Of a stretch of 64,000 nt of DNA, positions 61,571 to 64,000 are shown in pieces. The stretch is from contig JAURIJ010000006.1 in NCBI GenBank assembly GCA_030832825.1, positions 1 through 64,000 on the forward strand, given 5' to 3'. The position numbers and the translations under genes are program-made. The notes under the pieces are model-generated. The model saw only the letters and a program-made list of their open reading frames with translations. It did no database searches and had not been told where the DNA came from. Source of the DNA: Gammaproteobacteria bacterium (GTDB lineage Bacteria; Pseudomonadota; Gammaproteobacteria; Pseudomonadales; Pseudohongiellaceae). The first letter of the stretch is position 1. Every line of letters begins with the position of its first letter.

Positions 61571-62776
61571 ATGACAAGATCCATTGCCCCCTCCCCCCTG
61601 TTCGACACCCTGGACGAGATGCCCAATCCCTTTCGGCATCCACGTCGCAGCCTGTCCGGACTGCCGGATTCACCTCCCGACTCGGCCTTGAGCGACTATC
61701 AGTTCGCCGCGGAATTTCTCTACAGCTACCGCGGCAGCCCGGACACCTTTTCCACCTACCGGCGCGAGATCGAGCACTTCCTGCAATGGTGCTGGTGGAT
61801 TGCGGGCAAGGCCGTCCCCGATATCCAGCGTGAAGACATCGAGGCCTATGTGGATTTTGCTCGCAATCCGCCGGCGGGCTGGATAGGCGAGAAAACCGTC
61901 GCACGTTTTGTGTCGCAGGAAGGCGAGCGGCGGCCCAACCCGCACTGGCGTCCTTATGTAACCACCACTGGCAGCTACTCGCTCTCACAGGCCGCATTGC
62001 AGTCCTTGTTCAGCGTCCTGAGCAGTTATTTTTCGTTCCTGATGCAGGAAAACCAGATTGCCGCCAACCCGGTGGCGCAAATCCGTCAAAAGAGCAAGTT
62101 CATCCGCAAGCACCAGTCGAGTACCCAGACACGCCGGCTGTCGCCGCTGCAATGGTCCTTCGTGATCGAGACTGCCCAGGCGCTGGCCGCAGTGGATCCT
62201 GCAGTGCACGAACGTACCCTGTTCATCATGAATGCTCTGTATGCCCTGTATCTGCGTATCTCCGAGCTGGTGGAAACCCCGCGCTGGATTCCACAGATGG
62301 GGCATTTCCAGCGCGACATCGAGGGCAACTGGTGGTTTCTGACCGTGGGCAAGGGAAACAAGGAACGCGAGATTTCCGTCAGCGACAGCATGCTCGAAGC
62401 CCTGCGGCGTTACCGTGTGTCGCGGGGACTGACACCCCTGCCCCTCCCCGGCGAAGCAACTCCGTTGATTCACAAGACCCGTGGCAATGGAGGCATCACC
62501 AGCACGCGGCAGATTCGCGGCATCGTGCAGCATTGTTTCGACGCAGCGGAAGAAAAACTGCGCAAGGACGGTTTTGCCGAAGAAGCGGACCGCCTGAGCG
62601 CTGCCACGGTGCACTGGCTGCGGCACACCGGCATTTCGGAAGACGTGAAGCATCGTCCGCGCGAGCATGTTCGTGATGACGCCGGTCACGGCTCGAGTGC
62701 CATCACCGACCGCTACATCGATGTGGAACGAGCCGAGCGCCATGCCAGCGCACGGCACAAGAAAATTCAGGAGTGA
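61571..62776 (+). CDS. Stand-alone tyrosine recombinase/integrase
   Basis: 401 residues. N-terminal SAM-like/core-binding region (about 40-170), then a catalytic domain with Arg229 (YLRISEL), Lys261 (VGKGNKER), His348 and Arg351 (HWLRHTG), His373 (AGHGSS) and the nucleophile Tyr382 (DRYIDVE). All catalytic residues are present, so it may be active. It is not obviously XerC/D and no phage, excisionase, repeats or cassette genes lie around it. A GC-rich repeat follows its stop. The target site is unknown. Confidence 0.88.
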   Translation: MTRSIAPSPLFDTLDEMPNPFRHPRRSLSGLPDSPPDSALSDYQFAAEFLYSYRGSPDTFSTYRREIEHFLQWCWWIAGKAVPDIQREDIEAYVDFARNPPAGWIGEKTVARFVSQEGERRPNPHWRPYVTTTGSYSLSQAALQSLFSVLSSYFSFLMQENQIAANPVAQIRQKSKFIRKHQSSTQTRRLSPLQWSFVIETAQALAAVDPAVHERTLFIMNALYALYLRISELVETPRWIPQMGHFQRDIEGNWWFLTVGKGNKEREISVSDSMLEALRRYRVSRGLTPLPLPGEATPLIHKTRGNGGITSTRQIRGIVQHCFDAAEEKLRKDGFAEEADRLSAATVHWLRHTGISEDVKHRPREHVRDDAGHGSSAITDRYIDVERAERHASARHKKIQE

Positions 62777-62798
62777 GTCTGCGTGGCCCGGGATGCCC

Positions 62799-62829
62799 GG
62801 CCGCCGCGGCCTGCGGCCTGGCCGCCGCG
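62799..62829. repeat. GC-rich repeat after the recombinase gene
   Basis: GGCCGCCGCG occurs twice in direct order (62799-62808 and 62820-62829). GCGGCC and GGCCGC in between can also pair as a hairpin. It may act as a weak terminator of the recombinase gene before prc. Confidence 0.55.
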
Positions 62830-62879
62830 ATTTAGTACTGGAAAAAAAGGCCTTGCATGGTTTATAAGACGGTAACGAA

Positions 62880-64000
62880 ATGCTCAATCACTTGGTGCAC
62901 AACGCTATGAAGACATCTGAATCGACTCTGTACCGACACTCAGAATCACGCACGCCCTCAGCGTGCCGAAAGCTGGCAGCGGCCATCAGTCTGATGCTGG
63001 CATTCAGCACCACCGGCGTCCTGGCCCAGGAGCCGGAAATTCTCAATCCGGTGCTGGATGTGAACACCCTGTTCACCCCCCTGAGCTCCGAGGAAGTCTA
63101 CGGTGTCACTGCCGCCGAGCTGCTGGCGGAGCTGGAAGAGAAGCACTACTCGCGCGTGCTTTTCGACGATCTGTTTTCCGACAAGGTGTTCGACGCCTAC
63201 CTCAAGGCACTCGACGGCCAGCACCTGTATTTCCTGCAGGAGGACATCGACCAGCTGTCCCTCTACAGTACTGCACTGGATGACACCCTGAAGACGGGCA
63301 ATATCGACCCGGCCTTCGAGATCTACAATCTCTACCACAAGCGACTGCTGGAACGTCTCGTCTACGCCATCGACCAGGTGGAAAACCACTTGCCGTCCTA
63401 CGATTTCACGCTGGACGAGACCATCGAGATCGAGCGCGAGGAATCGCCCTATGCCCTGACCACCGCCGAGCTGGACGAGCTGTGGCGCCTGCGCGTCAAG
63501 AACAGCGCCCTGAGTCTCAAGCTGGCCAATCTCGAGATAGCCGACATCCAGGAACGCCTGAGCAAGCGCTACCGTCAGCAACTCAATCAGGTGCTCAAGA
63601 CCAACAACCGTGACGTGTTCCAGTCCTATCTGGCCACCGTCGCCAGCACCATCGACCCGCACACCAGCTACTTCTCGCCGCGCGACTCCGAGAACTTCAA
63701 CATGGGACTGCGTCTGTCCCTGCAAGGCATCGGCGCCCAGCTGACCACTGAGGACGAGTACACCAAGGTGGTGGAGCTCATCAAGGGCGGCCCGGCCGAG
63801 CGTGGCAAGGAGCTCAAGGCGGGTGATCGCATCATCGGCATCGCCCAGGGCGTGGATGGAGAGATGAAGGATGTCATCGGCCTGCGCCTGGATGACGTGG
63901 TGGATCAGATCCGCGGCGAGAAAGGCACCGTCGTGCGCCTGAACGTGATCCCGGCAGAAGCCACGGGTGAGACCCAGGCACACGTGGTCGCCATCACGCG
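62880..64000 (+). CDS. prc: Tail-specific (C-terminal) protease Prc, 5' part
   Basis: Periplasmic serine protease that trims penicillin-binding protein 3 and degrades ssrA-tagged and other proteins. The first 373 residues are present, cut by the window edge. A signal peptide ends near TTGVLAQ. The N-terminal Prc region (EEKHYSRVLFDDLFSDKVFDAYL) and the start of the PDZ domain (VVELIKGGPAERGKELKAGDRIIGI) are present, but the catalytic Ser-Lys region lies beyond the window. Starts at 62880 or 62907 are both possible. Confidence 0.93.
   Translation, partial: MLNHLVHNAMKTSESTLYRHSESRTPSACRKLAAAISLMLAFSTTGVLAQEPEILNPVLDVNTLFTPLSSEEVYGVTAAELLAELEEKHYSRVLFDDLFSDKVFDAYLKALDGQHLYFLQEDIDQLSLYSTALDDTLKTGNIDPAFEIYNLYHKRLLERLVYAIDQVENHLPSYDFTLDETIEIEREESPYALTTAELDELWRLRVKNSALSLKLANLEIADIQERLSKRYRQQLNQVLKTNNRDVFQSYLATVASTIDPHTSYFSPRDSENFNMGLRLSLQGIGAQLTTEDEYTKVVELIKGGPAERGKELKAGDRIIGIAQGVDGEMKDVIGLRLDDVVDQIRGEKGTVVRLNVIPAEATGETQAHVVAIT

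Noticed and set aside
61432..62879. Insertion sequence or prophage around the tyrosine recombinase
   Set aside because: No terminal inverted repeats, target duplication, phage genes or tRNA target next to it; prc and its neighbours look like ordinary chromosome.

Overview
The window comes from the chromosome of a gammaproteobacterium of the Pseudomonas/Cellvibrionales type, probably a marine or oligotrophic member. I infer this from gene order: SRP RNA-dnaX-ybaB-recR, gltA divergent from sdhCDAB-sucAB-lpdA-sucCD, and yceD-rpmF-plsX-fabD-fabG-acpP-fabF-pabC-mltG-tmk-holB-pilZ are the layouts I know from pseudomonads and relatives. GC content looks mid-50s percent by eye. Genes are tightly packed with many 1-13 bp overlaps. 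I see no prophage, insertion sequence, CRISPR array or rRNA. One stand-alone tyrosine recombinase lies near the right end.

Layout. 1-5.1 kb: metH (reverse, running off the left edge), nfuA, and a reverse pair of a dimeric-type dUTPase and an unknown membrane-anchored protein. 5.3-8.2 kb: tRNA-Glu, an ABC-2 exporter pair and queF, then tRNA-Ser. 8.3-19 kb: SRP RNA, dnaX (with an E. coli-type frameshift site), ybaB, recR, rnd, ycgN, a small membrane protein, fadD and hrpA. 19-23.2 kb: mlaA, a TerB-like gene, dusA, gltX and tRNA-Ala. 23.2-35.9 kb: citrate synthase, succinate dehydrogenase, 2-oxoglutarate dehydrogenase and succinyl-CoA synthetase, most of the oxidative half of the TCA cycle. 36.3-41.4 kb: a six-gene TonB-type energy-transduction operon (DUF3450, long ExbB, short ExbB, ExbD, TonB, TPR protein). 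41.5-45.2 kb: htpG and argS (convergent). 45.3-55.7 kb: rluC, then the yceD-to-pilZ lipid, cell-wall and replication cluster. 55.7-60.7 kb: a DUF411 lipoprotein, alkB, glutathione reductase and a copper P-type ATPase, a metal/redox group. 60.8-64 kb: a periplasmic phosphatase-like protein, a tyrosine recombinase and prc (running off the right edge).

Regulation. Several promoters have near-consensus -35/-10 boxes with 17 bp spacing: tRNA-Glu, SRP RNA, tRNA-Ala, sdhC, rluC and yceD. Many -10 boxes are followed at once by a GCGC-type GC-rich discriminator. Strong factor-independent terminators follow tRNA-Glu, the TonB operon, htpG/argS and acpP.

Most of the window is core genome. The points most worth a second look are the dnaX slippage site, the 13-bp perfect inverted repeat inside sucA, the TonB-type operon with its upstream hairpin, the apparently leaderless yceD promoter with an inverted repeat in its spacer, the operator-like palindrome between gltA and sdhC, and the perfect 19-bp hairpin after copA. 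I did not find a clearly new multi-gene system.
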